A DNA stretch of 44,908 nucleotides from JBCBSP01 sp964550935 (GCA_964550935.1 CAZKBB010000019.1:1-44908); one strand, 5' to 3'. Shown: positions 1 to 9,117, counted from the stretch's first letter. Translations and numbers: made by a program. The notes: generated by a model not told the origin, from the letters alone.

Positions 1-126
1 GGACTTGCCAGAGCCCGACAGCCCGGTGAACACGATGAGCTTGTCGCGCGGCAGGTCGACCGACACGCCTTGCAGATTGTGTTCGCGCGCGCCGCGCACG
101 GAGATGGTCTTCAGCGTATCGGTCAT
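1..126 (-). CDS. uvrA: Excinuclease ABC subunit A, N-terminal part
   Basis: This is the first 42 codons of UvrA, the damage-recognition ATPase of nucleotide excision repair; the rest lies beyond the left edge. The translation opens MTDTLKTISVRGAREHNLQG and reaches the first Walker A motif GLSGSGKS at the window edge, which is typical of the UvrA N-terminus. The gene is divergent from ssb, and a LexA-type SOS box lies in the shared upstream region at 267-281, so both are probably damage-inducible. Confidence 0.95.
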   Translation of the reverse strand, partial: MTDTLKTISVRGAREHNLQGVSVDLPRDKLIVFTGLSGSGKS

Positions 127-266
127 CGGGCGGGTCCTTTCGGCGACCTCCGTTAACTAGGCCTTCCGGACGCGCGGTTCCACCGCGGCCCTGCGCAGCA
201 CGCGGCCATGGACTCGCAGAAGCGCCTCGCGTCACATGGTGAACGAGTCGCCCGTGTTGACGGTCG

Positions 267-281
267 GAACATTATGTGAAC
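267..281. promoter_or_regulatory. SOS box (LexA operator) between uvrA and ssb
   Basis: The sequence GAACATTATGTGAAC is a perfect GAAC-N7-GAAC direct repeat, the LexA operator form known in Alphaproteobacteria. It sits 38 bases upstream of the ssb start and about 140 bases from the uvrA start, in the intergenic region these SOS genes share. Co-regulation of uvrA and ssb by LexA is well established in bacteria. The match to the motif is seen directly; LexA binding is inferred. Confidence 0.85.
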
Positions 282-318
282 AAGTTAACGAAAAGACGCA
301 AGCAGGAGCGGTGGAGCC

Positions 319-804
319 ATGGCTGGAAGCGTGAACAAGGTCATCCTGGTGGGCAATCTTGGCGCCGACCCTGAGATACGCCGGCTCAATTCCGGTGATC
401 CGGTGGTCAACATGCGCATCGCCACGTCGGAGCAGTGGCGCGATCGCCAGACTGGCGAGCGCCGCGAGCGCACCGAGTGGCACAACGTCGTGATCTTCAA
501 CGAGAACCTGGCCAAGGTCGCGGAGAACTATCTGCGCAAGGGCTCCAAGATTTACGTCGAGGGCCAGTTGCAGACGCGCAAATGGACCGACCAGTCCGGC
601 CAGGACCGCTACACCACCGAAGTCGTGCTGCAGAAATTCCGCGGCGAGCTGCAGATGCTCGACACCCGCGGCGGCGAGGGCGGCCAGGGCCGTATAGAGG
701 GCTCCGGCGGCGGCTATTCGTCAGGCGGCGGTCAGCGCCAGGTCGAAGACAAGCCGCGCGAGGATTTCTCCTCGGACAATCTCGATGACGAAATTCCGTT
801 CTAG
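319..804 (+). CDS. ssb: Single-stranded DNA-binding protein
   Basis: This 161-residue SSB coats single-stranded DNA during replication, repair and recombination. Residues 1-110 form the OB fold, beginning MAGSVNKVILVGNLGADPEI and including EWHNVVIF and YVEGQLQTRKW. A glycine-rich disordered linker (about 115-145) follows, and the protein ends in the acidic tip DDEIPF that recruits partner proteins. Length and layout match the usual bacterial family. The ATG is preceded by GGAG at a suitable distance. The SOS box at 267-281 implies damage induction together with divergent uvrA. Confidence 0.97.
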   Translation: MAGSVNKVILVGNLGADPEIRRLNSGDPVVNMRIATSEQWRDRQTGERRERTEWHNVVIFNENLAKVAENYLRKGSKIYVEGQLQTRKWTDQSGQDRYTTEVVLQKFRGELQMLDTRGGEGGQGRIEGSGGGYSSGGGQRQVEDKPREDFSSDNLDDEIPF

Positions 805-826
805 CGGCCTTCGCGGGCGGCGCGCG

Positions 827-853
827 GGCGTTCAGCCCGCCGGGCTGAACGCC
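827..853. terminator. Hairpin between convergent ssb and kelch gene
   Basis: A perfect 12-bp inverted repeat (827-838 with 842-853) with a 3-base loop lies just after the ssb stop and overlaps the stop codon of the convergent kelch gene (832-834). It has no long T-tract, so rho-independent termination is inferred from its strength and its position between convergent genes. Confidence 0.6.
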
Positions 854-1770
854 TCCACCGCTGCGCTGGTCTGATTGCCGCCCACGGCTGCGGCGCCGGC
901 GATCGTGTAGACCGTCTCGGCGATGCGGATCGCGCCGAGACCATGGCGCGGAGTGGGCATGGTTCCGGCCTCGCTCCAGGCGTCGGCCGCGGGATCGTAG
1001 GCCCAGACCTGGTCGTAGATCCCGCCGCCTGACGGGCTGAACCACTCTCCGCCGAACACGAAGATGCGCCCGTTCATCGCAGCCGCGGCGAGCCCGCCGG
1101 AGCCGCGCGGCCCGGCCTGGGGCCGGGGCAGGGGGGCTGCGGTCTCCCAGCGGTCTTCGGTCTGGTCGTAGACCTCGTGAACGGGCGTGTTCCCGCCGTT
1201 GACCGTGCGCCCGCCGATCACGTGCAGCTTGCCGTCCAGCACCGCGCCGGCCGCGGAATTGCGCGCGGTCGGCGCCGGGGCGACCGTCGTCCAGGCGTCT
1301 GAGCCCGGCGGCAGCATCAGATGCGCGTTGGTGTCGGCGTGATGGCTCCATTGCGCGTTGGAGAGCCCGGCNNNNNNNNNNNNNNNNNNNNNNNNNNNNN
1401 NNNNNNNNNNNNNNNNNNNNNNNNNNNNNNNNNNNNNNNNNNNNNNNNNNNNNNNNNNNNNNNNNNNNNNNCGCCAGCGCGGCTGGCCCGGCGCCCAGGC
1501 GTAGACGCGGTCGGAGATGCCGATATCGCCCTCGCCGACGTCCGGCGACAGCCCGCCCGCGACAACAATCCCGCCCGCCAGCGCGGCGGGATAGATCTCC
1601 TGAACGCGGATGGGCATCGCCGGCGCGGCGCTCCATCCTGGCTCGCCCAGCGGGTCGCCAGGCGCCGGGCCGTCCGCGTTCTGCGCACAGGCTGAAGCGG
1701 TCGCGAGTGCGGCGCCCGAGGCGGCGAGCCCTGCGATCGCGTCGCGGCGCGTGGGGAGCGTTCGGCTCAC
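832..1770 (-). CDS. Kelch-repeat protein with Tat-type signal (contains assembly gap)
   Basis: This is an exported kelch-repeat protein, predicted to form a beta-propeller; its ligand or partner is unknown. It starts with GTG, and the GGAG that precedes it lies inside the end of the upstream sodC-like gene. The N-terminus MSRTLPTRRDAIAGLAASGA has a twin-arginine pair and a hydrophobic stretch, suggesting Tat export. Kelch signatures (VIGGRTVNGG, IFVFGGEWF and aromatic blade motifs) follow. One hundred Ns (1372-1471) interrupt the gene, so its true length and the number of blades are unknown. It is four bases downstream of the sodC-like gene, so the two are probably co-transcribed. The C-terminal end SPAG lies in the terminator hairpin. 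Confidence 0.75.
   Translation of the reverse strand: MSRTLPTRRDAIAGLAASGAALATASACAQNADGPAPGDPLGEPGWSAAPAMPIRVQEIYPAALAGGIVVAGGLSPDVGEGDIGISDRVYAWAPGQPRWXXXXXXXXXXXXXXXXXXXXXXXXXXXXXXXXXXAGLSNAQWSHHADTNAHLMLPPGSDAWTTVAPAPTARNSAAGAVLDGKLHVIGGRTVNGGNTPVHEVYDQTEDRWETAAPLPRPQAGPRGSGGLAAAAMNGRIFVFGGEWFSPSGGGIYDQVWAYDPAADAWSEAGTMPTPRHGLGAIRIAETVYTIAGAAAVGGNQTSAAVEAFSPAG
1372..1471. other. Assembly gap of 100 N
   Basis: This is a run of exactly 100 Ns, the conventional placeholder for a gap of unknown length. It falls inside the kelch gene, so the reading frame across it cannot be trusted. Confidence 0.99.
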
Positions 1771-1774
1771 GAGG

Positions 1775-2422
1775 CTACTCCGCCGGCTCGATCACGCCGC
1801 ACAGGATGCGCGGGCCCGCGCCGCCGATGGGCTGGGCGAACTGATCGTCCGGGTTGGCGTGCATCACGAAGGCCGAACCATCGTCGTCCAGAAGGGCCGG
1901 CGCGTCCGTCGCGCCGTCGAGTGAGACCCCCGTGGAGTAGATTTCCGCGCGCACCGAGCCGTCCTCATGGATCCAGATGTTCGGCATGTCGGCGTTGTCC
2001 GGTCCGTCCGGGTTCAGCAGCCCGTGCGCGCGCCCGTCCGGATTGATGTGGCCGCCCGAAGAGGTGAAATCCTCCGACGAGCAGTCGCCGATCTGATGGA
2101 AGTGCGCGCCGTGCCAGCCGCCGAGCGCCACGTGATCGATCCCGTCGAGCTCCAGGCGCATCACCACGCCTTCCGGGCCCTGCGTGAGCGTGGCCGTGCC
2201 CACTGGAGTGCGGTCGTTGGCGATGATCGTGGCCCGTGCGCCGGGCTCCGGCCGCTGCGCCGACGCGTCGCCGGCCGGCTCGCTGGAGCGTGTTTCGCCT
2301 TGCGCCCCGGCGGCTTGCGCAGGTTGGGCGTCCTGCGTCTCTTCGTCGGCGGGCTGGGCGCAGGCGCCCGCGGCGAGCGCCAGCGCGAGCGTGGAGGCGA
2401 ACACGTTGAGTCGAATGGCCAT
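1775..2422 (-). CDS. sodC: Cu/Zn superoxide dismutase family protein, exported
   Basis: This 215-residue protein belongs to the Cu/Zn superoxide dismutase family, which disproportionates superoxide in the periplasm. The N-terminus is a signal sequence ending ALAAGAC, possibly a lipobox with Cys21. An acidic/alanine linker leads to the SOD domain at about 65-212. Copper ligands are visible as H107 and H109 (HGAHFH), bridging H125 (GGHINP) and H188 (FVMHAN). Cys114 and Cys208 can form the family disulfide, and R205 is the usual active-site Arg. Zinc ligands H133 and D145 are present, but the position of the remaining zinc His (three before the Asp) is D142. Activity is therefore probable but unproven. 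It is the first gene of a pair with the kelch gene and is divergent from gyrA. Confidence 0.85.
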   Translation of the reverse strand: MAIRLNVFASTLALALAAGACAQPADEETQDAQPAQAAGAQGETRSSEPAGDASAQRPEPGARATIIANDRTPVGTATLTQGPEGVVMRLELDGIDHVALGGWHGAHFHQIGDCSSEDFTSSGGHINPDGRAHGLLNPDGPDNADMPNIWIHEDGSVRAEIYSTGVSLDGATDAPALLDDDGSAFVMHANPDDQFAQPIGGAGPRILCGVIEPAE

Positions 2423-2639
2423 GGGCGATCTCCAAAATACCGGTGGGACGGCGGCGTTGGTCGAAACCTAACACGGCGTTCAGCGCGCGCCATACGCGCC
2501 GCGCTGCGTGTTTGCCGCGGGGCGTCCGTCTTGGTAGACCGGAGCTTGGTTTTCACAAGGCGATTCCGCCCGCGCCGCGCGAGATCGCGCGCCTTCGGAC
2601 CCCGGCGACGACGCCGCCTCGATTCCAGGACTTTCCCAC

Positions 2640-5456
2640 TTGACCGACACACCCAGCGATCCGCCCCTGACACACGACGGCGAGCCGCCCCGCCCGGACG
2701 GCGGCCCGGCCATCGCGATCGAAGAGGAGATGCGCCGCAGCTATCTCGATTACGCGATGAGCGTGATCGTCAGCCGCGCCATCCCCGATGCGCGCGACGG
2801 GCTGAAGCCGGTGCACCGCCGCATCCTGTGGTCCATGCACGAGCAGGGCTACACCCACGACAAGCAGTACCGAAAGTCCGCCCGCGTCGTCGGCGACGTG
2901 ATCGGTAAATATCACCCCCACGGCGACTCCGCCGTGTATGACGCGCTCGCGCGCATGGCCCAGGACTTCTCCATGGGCCTGGTGCTGCTGGACGGTCAGG
3001 GCAATTTCGGCTCGGTCGACGGCGATCCGCCCGCGGCCATGCGCTACACCGAAGTGCGCATGGACAAGCCCGCCGAGGCGCTGCTCGCCGACATCGACAA
3101 GGAGACGGTCGACTACCAGGAGAACTACGACGCGACCGAGCGAGAGCCGGTCGTCCTGCCGGCGAAGTTCCCGAACTTGCTGGTCAACGGCGCGGGCGGC
3201 ATCGCGGTCGGCATGGCCACGAACATCCCGCCGCACAATCTGGGCGAAGTGGTCGACGCGACGGTGCGGCTGCTCGACGACCCGGACGTGGACGACGCCG
3301 AGCTCCTGGAGATCGTGCCCGCGCCTGATTTCCCGACCGGCGGCGAGATCCTGGGCCGCTCCGGCGCGCGCAAGGCCCTCATGGAGGGGCGCGGCGGCGT
3401 CGTGGTGCGCGGCAAGACGAGCGTGGAGGAGATCCGCAAGGACCGCCAGGCGATCTTGATCCACGAAATCCCCTACCAGGTGAACAAGGCGTCCATGATC
3501 GAGAAGATCGCCGAGCTGGTGCGCGACAAGCGCATCGAGGGGATTTCCGATCTGCGCGATGAGTCTGACCGCTCAGGCATGCGCGTGGTGATCGAGCTGA
3601 AGCGGGACGCCAATGCGGAGGTGATCCTGAACCAGCTTTATCGCTGGAGCCCGCTGCAAAGCTCATTCGGGGTCAACATGCTCGCCCTGATCGGCGGGCG
3701 GCCCCAGCAGGCCGGGCTACGCACCTTCCTTGAAACCTTCATCGCGTTTCGCAAGGAGGTCGCCGCTCGGCGCGCCAAGTTCGACCTGAAGAAGGCGCGC
3801 GACCGGGCCCACGTGTTGATCGGCCTGGCTGTCGCGGTCGCGAACATCGACGAGGTGATCCGACTGATCCGCAGCGCGCCCGACCCGGCGACGGCGCGCG
3901 CCCAGCTGCGCGAGCGCGCCTGGCCGGCCGACGATGTGGCCTCTCTGGTCGAACTCGTGGCCGATCCGCGAAGCGTGATCCGCGAGGGCACGATCAAGCT
4001 GACCGAGGAGCAGGCCAAGGCCATTCTCGATCTGCGCCTGCACCGCCTGACCGCGCTCGGGCGCGACGAGATCGGCGAGGAGGCGCAAAAGCTCGCCGAG
4101 CAGATCGCCGACCTTCTGGACATTCTCAAGAGCCCGCACCGGATCCGGGAGATCATCCGCGACGAGCTGCTCAAGGCCAAGTCCGACTTCGCCGTGCCGC
4201 GCCGCTCCGCTATCGTGGAGGGCGATCTCGAGCTTGAAGACGAGGACTTGATCCCGCGCGAGGACATGGTCGTCACGCTGACCCATGGCGGCTACGTCAA
4301 GCGCACCCCGCTCTCGCTCTATCGCGCGCAGAACCGCGGCGGGCGCGGGCGCGCCGGCATGGCCATGAAGGAGGAGGACTTCGTGTCCACCCTGTTCGTG
4401 GCCTCGACCCACGCGCCGCTTCTGTTCTTCACCTCCGACGGCATGGTCTACAAGACCAAGACTTGGCGGCTTCCCCAGGGCGCGCCGAACTCGCGCGGGA
4501 AATATCTGACCAACCTTCTGCCCGCGCTCAGCGAGGGCGCCTGGATCACGTCGGTCATGGCGCTGCCCGAAGACGAGCGCGAGTGGGACAAGCTCCACGT
4601 CATGTTCGCGACCACCCATGGCTCGGTGCGCCGCAACAAGCTGTCCGACTTCGTGCAGGTGAACCGCAACGGCAAGATCGCCATGAAGCTGGAGGGCGAG
4701 GAGCAGATTCTCGACGTCCGCCTGTGCACCGAGGCTGACGACGTGTTGCTGGTCTCCGCGCGCGGCAAGGCGATGCGCTTCCCCGTCAACGATGTGCGCG
4801 TGTTCGCCGGGCGCTCCTCCACCGGCGTGCGCGGCATTCGCTTGGGACGCGGCGACCGGCTGATCTCAATGGCGATCCTCAATCATGTGACCGCCGATCC
4901 TGAGGAGCTGCGCGCCTATCTGCGCCATGTGGCGCTGATGCGCCGCGCCGAGGGCTTGGAGGACGAGGCCGGCGAGGAGGCCGAGGCCGGAGAGACCGCC
5001 TCGCTCAGCCCGGAACGCATCGCCGAGCTTGGCGCGGCGGAGCAGTATCTGCTCACCGTCGCCGAAGACGGGCTCGGCAAGCGCTCCAACGCGTACGAAT
5101 ACCGCGTCACCGGGCGCGGCGGTCAGGGCGTGACCGCGGCCGATCTGTCGCGCGGCGCGCAGGAGACCGCGCTCGCCGCAGGCTTCCCCGTGGAGGACGG
5201 CGACACGATCATGATCGTCACCGACGGCGGCCAGCTGATCCGTTTCCCCGTGGACGGAGTGCGCATGGCCGGGCGGGCGACCCGCGGCGTGCGCCTGATC
5301 CGTCTGGGCGAGGGCGAGCGCGTGGTTTCGGTGGTGCGCGTGGCTGAAAGCGGCGATGAAGACGAGCCGCCCGAAGTCGACGGCGACGTATCCTCTGAAG
5401 GCGGCCCGCAGGACCCGCCGGCCGGAGGCGCGCCGGACGAGGGACCGGCCTCATGA
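2640..5456 (+). CDS. gyrA: DNA gyrase subunit A
   Basis: GyrA is the DNA-cleaving subunit of gyrase, which introduces negative supercoils. This copy has 938 residues and begins at TTG (2640), preceded by AGGA about 10 bases upstream; no better in-frame start is seen. The catalytic tyrosine is Y136 (AAMRYTEVR). The quinolone-resistance region reads GDSAVYD with S97 and D101 (E. coli S83 and D87) in the susceptible form. The GyrA box appears as QNRGGRG near residue 560. An acidic insertion (about 765-800) interrupts the C-terminal propeller, as in other alphaproteobacterial GyrA, and a long acidic/proline tail ends the protein. The last four bases overlap the coaD start (ATGA), heading a four-gene operon. 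Confidence 0.97.
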   Translation: MTDTPSDPPLTHDGEPPRPDGGPAIAIEEEMRRSYLDYAMSVIVSRAIPDARDGLKPVHRRILWSMHEQGYTHDKQYRKSARVVGDVIGKYHPHGDSAVYDALARMAQDFSMGLVLLDGQGNFGSVDGDPPAAMRYTEVRMDKPAEALLADIDKETVDYQENYDATEREPVVLPAKFPNLLVNGAGGIAVGMATNIPPHNLGEVVDATVRLLDDPDVDDAELLEIVPAPDFPTGGEILGRSGARKALMEGRGGVVVRGKTSVEEIRKDRQAILIHEIPYQVNKASMIEKIAELVRDKRIEGISDLRDESDRSGMRVVIELKRDANAEVILNQLYRWSPLQSSFGVNMLALIGGRPQQAGLRTFLETFIAFRKEVAARRAKFDLKKARDRAHVLIGLAVAVANIDEVIRLIRSAPDPATARAQLRERAWPADDVASLVELVADPRSVIREGTIKLTEEQAKAILDLRLHRLTALGRDEIGEEAQKLAEQIADLLDILKSPHRIREIIRDELLKAKSDFAVPRRSAIVEGDLELEDEDLIPREDMVVTLTHGGYVKRTPLSLYRAQNRGGRGRAGMAMKEEDFVSTLFVASTHAPLLFFTSDGMVYKTKTWRLPQGAPNSRGKYLTNLLPALSEGAWITSVMALPEDEREWDKLHVMFATTHGSVRRNKLSDFVQVNRNGKIAMKLEGEEQILDVRLCTEADDVLLVSARGKAMRFPVNDVRVFAGRSSTGVRGIRLGRGDRLISMAILNHVTADPEELRAYLRHVALMRRAEGLEDEAGEEAEAGETASLSPERIAELGAAEQYLLTVAEDGLGKRSNAYEYRVTGRGGQGVTAADLSRGAQETALAAGFPVEDGDTIMIVTDGGQLIRFPVDGVRMAGRATRGVRLIRLGEGERVVSVVRVAESGDEDEPPEVDGDVSSEGGPQDPPAGGAPDEGPAS

Positions 5457-5943
5457 CCCATCGCATCGCGCTTTATCCCGGCACGTTCGATCCGGTCACG
5501 AACGGCCATCTCGACATCATCGGGCGCGCTGTGAAGCTCTATGACACGCTCGTCATTGGAGTAGCGCGCAACGCCTCCAAGAACCCGCTCTTCGGCCTGG
5601 ACGAGCGCGTCGAGATGGCGCGTGAACTGGCTGAAAGCGTCGCCGACGGCACGGTCATCGAGGTGCTGCCGTTCGACGGGCTTTTGATGCACTTCGCCGA
5701 GAAGGTCGGCGCCGGCTCGATCATCCGGGGCCTGCGGGCGGTGTCCGACTTCGAGTACGAGTTTCAAATGGTCGGCATGAACCAGCGCCTCAATCCCGAC
5801 ATCGAGACGGTGTTTCTCATGGCCGACCCGCGCCATCAGGCGATCGCCTCGCGCCTGGTCAAGGAGATCGCACGCTTGGGCGGGGACATCGACCCGTTCG
5901 TGCCGCCGGTGGTGAGGACCCGATTGCTGGAGAAGTTCGGACA

Positions 5944-5947
<4 letters not shown>
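5453..5947 (+). CDS. coaD: Phosphopantetheine adenylyltransferase
   Basis: CoaD transfers AMP from ATP to 4'-phosphopantetheine, giving dephospho-CoA, the penultimate step of coenzyme A synthesis. The 164-residue protein begins MTHRIALYPGTFDPVTNGHL, with the nucleotidyltransferase TxGH motif, and contains IRGLRAVSDFEYEFQM, a strongly conserved CoaD segment. Length matches the family. The gene overlaps gyrA by ATGA and the following isomerase gene by ATGA, so translational coupling is likely. Confidence 0.97.
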
Positions 5948-6941
<994 letters not shown>

Positions 6942-6942
<1 letters not shown>

Positions 6943-7394
6943 TGACCGACACGCCCGACACCCTTGTCCTCACCCTCGACGGCGGCGACGTAACGATCAA
7001 GCTGCGCCCGGACCTGGCGCCCAAGCATGTGGCCCGCATCGGCGAACTTGTGGAGGAGGGCTTTTATGACGGGCTCACCTTCCACCGCGTGATCGACGGC
7101 TTCGTGGCCCAGGGCGGCTGTCCGAAAGGCACCGGCACCGGCGGCACGGGCCGAAAGATCGAGGCGGAGTTCAACACCGCCCCGCACGTGCGCGGCGCCT
7201 GCTCCATGGCGCGCGCGATGGACCCGAACTCGGCCGACTGTCAGTTCTTCATCTGCCTCGACGCCGTGCCCTATCTGGACGAGCAATACACGGTCTGGGG
7301 CGAGGTGACCGACGGCATGGAGCATGTCGACGCGCTACCCAAGGGCGAACCCCCCGCCGACCCCGGCAAGATCCACAAGGCGACGGTCCAGTAA
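6942..7394 (+). CDS. Cytosolic cyclophilin-type peptidylprolyl isomerase
   Basis: This compact 150-residue cyclophilin has no signal peptide and is presumably cytosolic. The start chosen is GTG at 6942, overlapping the preceding TAG stop by one base; the longer open frame upstream only shadows the preceding gene. Core motifs are FHRVIDGFVAQGG and MARAMDPNSADCQFFI, followed by YTVWGEV. The length is close to the minimal bacterial cyclophilin. As last gene of the gyrA-coaD-isomerase operon it forms an exported/cytosolic pair with the upstream paralogue. Confidence 0.92.
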
Positions 7395-7439
7395 ACGCGC
7401 CGGCGCGCCGCGGCTGGCCGGACGGGCGACGCGGCGCGT

Positions 7440-7690
7440 CGCCGCGCCGGCGCCGCGATCGACGCTGACCAGGCGGTTGTAGAGATCGTAGGCGAAGCTG
7501 TCCGAGCCGTTGCTGATCCAGTTGCCGCGATCGTCATAGCCCATGGCGACCGCGCCCATCACCGTGTCGAGCTGATCGAGCAGGGTGTAGTCGCCGAACA
7601 GATCCAGGTTCTGCTTGTCCAGCACGTGATCGTCGTTCGACAGCGTGCGGCTGGTGATCTGACCGGCCGGGTTGTGATCAAGGTGTGGCG
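7440..7690 (-). pseudogene. Rhs/YD-repeat core fragment, copy A
   Basis: The minus-strand translation contains NPAGQITSRTLSNDDHVL, an FGDYTLLDQLD segment and YDDRGNW...FAYDLYNRLVSVD, which resemble the YD-repeat core of Rhs family proteins. No full-length gene is present: the similarity begins near 7690 and fades near 7450, where the frame runs on into the antisense of the isomerase gene. It shares a 143-bp direct repeat with copy B at 8348-8490. It is best read as a remnant of an Rhs gene or of a displaced Rhs cassette. Confidence 0.6.
7529..7671. repeat. Direct repeat A (Rhs core)
   Basis: This 143-bp segment recurs in the same orientation at 8348-8490 (offset 819). A hand alignment gives about 10 mismatches, or about 93% identity. 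It encodes the Rhs-like core on the minus strand. The two copies flank the AT-richer segment holding the 149-residue gene. Confidence 0.9.
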
Positions 7691-7731
7691 TCGGCGGCGA
7701 CGCGAGAGCCTTGCTAGACGCCGCCGCCGAC
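7690..7731. repeat. GC-rich inverted repeat
   Basis: A 10-bp perfect inverted repeat (GTCGGCGGCG at 7690-7699 with its complement at 7722-7731) has a 22-base spacer. It lies at the boundary where the Rhs-like sequence stops. It could be a hairpin or a recombination scar; no function can be assigned. Confidence 0.4.
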
Positions 7732-7808
7732 AGCCACGGATGTAGGTCAGCACAGTGTCTAATGATGCGAATGGATCATGCCCGCCGCGACACTTGGCAA
7801 AGACCGCG

Positions 7809-8258
7809 CTAACGCCAGACGTATGGGTACCCAGGGCATGACTGAGTGTCGATGTGTCGCTCTGGGTCCCTTCGTTCCGAAATTGTCCCGAACCACTCGA
7901 CCTCAATGAAGCTTTTCAACCACAAAAGGTCGCGTTCGAAGCTATCGGTTGGAATGAAGGTGATCTCAACAATGGTTCCAACGTGCCTATTGAGGCATTG
8001 CGGCTCAATACTTGATATGCCAATGGACCGAGACTGATCATCAGAATCAAAGACACGGAACTCGCCCTCGATTAATTCCAGATGTCCGAACATGCGGATA
8101 TGCGACTGCCTCTCGTCGAAATCAGCATCGAGAAATTCGCTGACGCTAATCCAAGCGACGGTCATTTCGCGCCGACCTTCATTTGGATCATATTTCGCTG
8201 CGACCCACCCAAGAAAGAAGGCAAATACAGCGGTCGTAGGTATGAAAAACCTAATCAT
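7809..8258 (-). CDS. Small membrane-anchored or secreted protein, unknown; possible immunity protein
   Basis: I do not recognise this 149-residue protein. It begins MIRFFIPTTAVFAFFLGWVA, a single hydrophobic N-terminal segment that would act as membrane anchor or signal. The rest is acidic and aromatic with no visible catalytic motif. The coding sequence is clearly richer in A+T than its neighbours, a sign of recent acquisition. It lies between two direct repeats encoding Rhs core fragments on the same strand, an arrangement in which immunity genes often occur, so an immunity role is possible. That suggestion rests on context only. Confidence 0.5.
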   Translation of the reverse strand: MIRFFIPTTAVFAFFLGWVAAKYDPNEGRREMTVAWISVSEFLDADFDERQSHIRMFGHLELIEGEFRVFDSDDQSRSIGISSIEPQCLNRHVGTIVEITFIPTDSFERDLLWLKSFIEVEWFGTISERRDPERHIDTQSCPGYPYVWR

Positions 8259-8303
8259 TCGGGCAATCCTGTTTTGTTTGCGCGTCGTATAATTGTCGAT
8301 ATC

Positions 8304-8504
8304 TCACACCGTCGCTCCAGAAAAAATCGACGTTGGGCCAATTGAGAGATCGTCATAGCCCACTGTGACCGCGCCCATCACCGTGTCGAGCTGGTCAAGC
8401 AGGGTGTAGTCGCCGAACAGATTGAGGTTCTGCTTGCCCAGCACGTGGTCGTCGTTCGACAGCGTGCGGCTGGTGATCTGGCCGGCCGGGTAGTAATTGA
8501 ACAC
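8304..8504 (-). pseudogene. Rhs/YD-repeat core fragment, copy B
   Basis: The 66-codon frame reads NYYPAGQITSRTLSNDDHVL, then a GDYTLLDQLD segment up to GYDD, matching copy A closely. It then switches abruptly to an unrelated AT-rich tail (LSIGPTSIFSGATV) and a stop. The break is exactly where copy A continues with RGNW. This is a truncated duplicate rather than a functional gene. Confidence 0.55.
8348..8490. repeat. Direct repeat B (Rhs core)
   Basis: This is the second copy of the 143-bp repeat at 7529-7671. It ends at the GATCGTC boundary near 8348, where the sequence composition changes. Confidence 0.9.
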
Positions 8505-8569
8505 CTAAGCGCCCCATCAAATAAGCGCCTGGGCGTTCCATGGTCAAAACCAGGGGAGGCCGCTATCTA

Positions 8570-8938
8570 TTAGTCATAAGGGCTCCACTGCCCTTGAGGC
8601 GCCGTGTATCCGAAGCGATAGGGTAGGTCCTCAAAAATCTGGACAAGTAGAAACTCACAGTCTCCGTGGGCTGTGATTCTCGGCTGTCCAACGAAGTCGT
8701 ACCGGATTATCGGCCCAAACGATATTTTATCGGCGTTCTTTTGGAGGTAATGCAGTACGCCGTCCACCGCTACAGGCTCGACAGTTTCCTCACCCAGGAA
8801 GTAGCTGTAAACGGCCGCGCACTCGCCAGGCGGAGCGTCAAGATGACCCGGAGGGTGGACGGAAAGACTGCGGCCTGCTGCCTCCTCAACCCCAAGCTGG
8901 GCCACGAGGAGCAGAGTTAGGAAATAGATCATAGTCAT
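8570..8938 (-). CDS. Small secreted hypothetical protein
   Basis: This 122-residue protein of unknown function starts at ATG 8938; a TTG six bases upstream is an alternative. MTMIYFLTLLLVAQLGVEEA resembles a short signal peptide. The mature part has two cysteines (in GECAAVYS and HGDCEFLL) that could form a disulfide, and it is rich in Tyr, Pro and Asp. It lies in the accessory patch between Rhs copy B and the IS630 element on the same strand as the Rhs remnants, so it may be another cassette gene. No family is recognised. Confidence 0.45.
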   Translation of the reverse strand: MTMIYFLTLLLVAQLGVEEAAGRSLSVHPPGHLDAPPGECAAVYSYFLGEETVEPVAVDGVLHYLQKNADKISFGPIIRYDFVGQPRITAHGDCEFLLVQIFEDLPYRFGYTAPQGQWSPYD

Positions 8939-9056
8939 TTGCAAGTTTCTGGAGTCATGCGATACGCCCGAAAACGTACCATAAAAAAAGTCGCCACCGC
9001 CGACGGAACTGTAAACGTGGATTTGAAGCGTGCCACTGCCGAAGTTGATCCGTCTA

Positions 9057-9081
9057 GAGCATGACGCGTTTTCACGGAAGC
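9057..9081 (+). repeat. IS630 left terminal inverted repeat
   Basis: The left end begins GAGCATGACGCG directly after the TA at 9055-9056 and carries the internal ACGGAA block shared with the right end. Confidence 0.75.
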
Positions 9082-9117
9082 GGGATTCCCAAAAGCCTGG
9101 CGATGTGATTCATCATG

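Noticed and set aside
497..1636. Long minus-strand open frame overlapping ssb and the kelch gene
   Set aside because: It is Arg/Pro-rich, crosses the N gap and is antisense to ssb; it is a high-GC shadow frame.
3000..3120. Quinolone-resistance mutation in gyrA
   Set aside because: The residues equivalent to E. coli S83 and D87 are Ser and Asp, the susceptible form.
7395..9060. CRISPR array
   Set aside because: There are only two copies of one 143-bp coding repeat, separated by hundreds of bases, with no short regularly spaced repeats.
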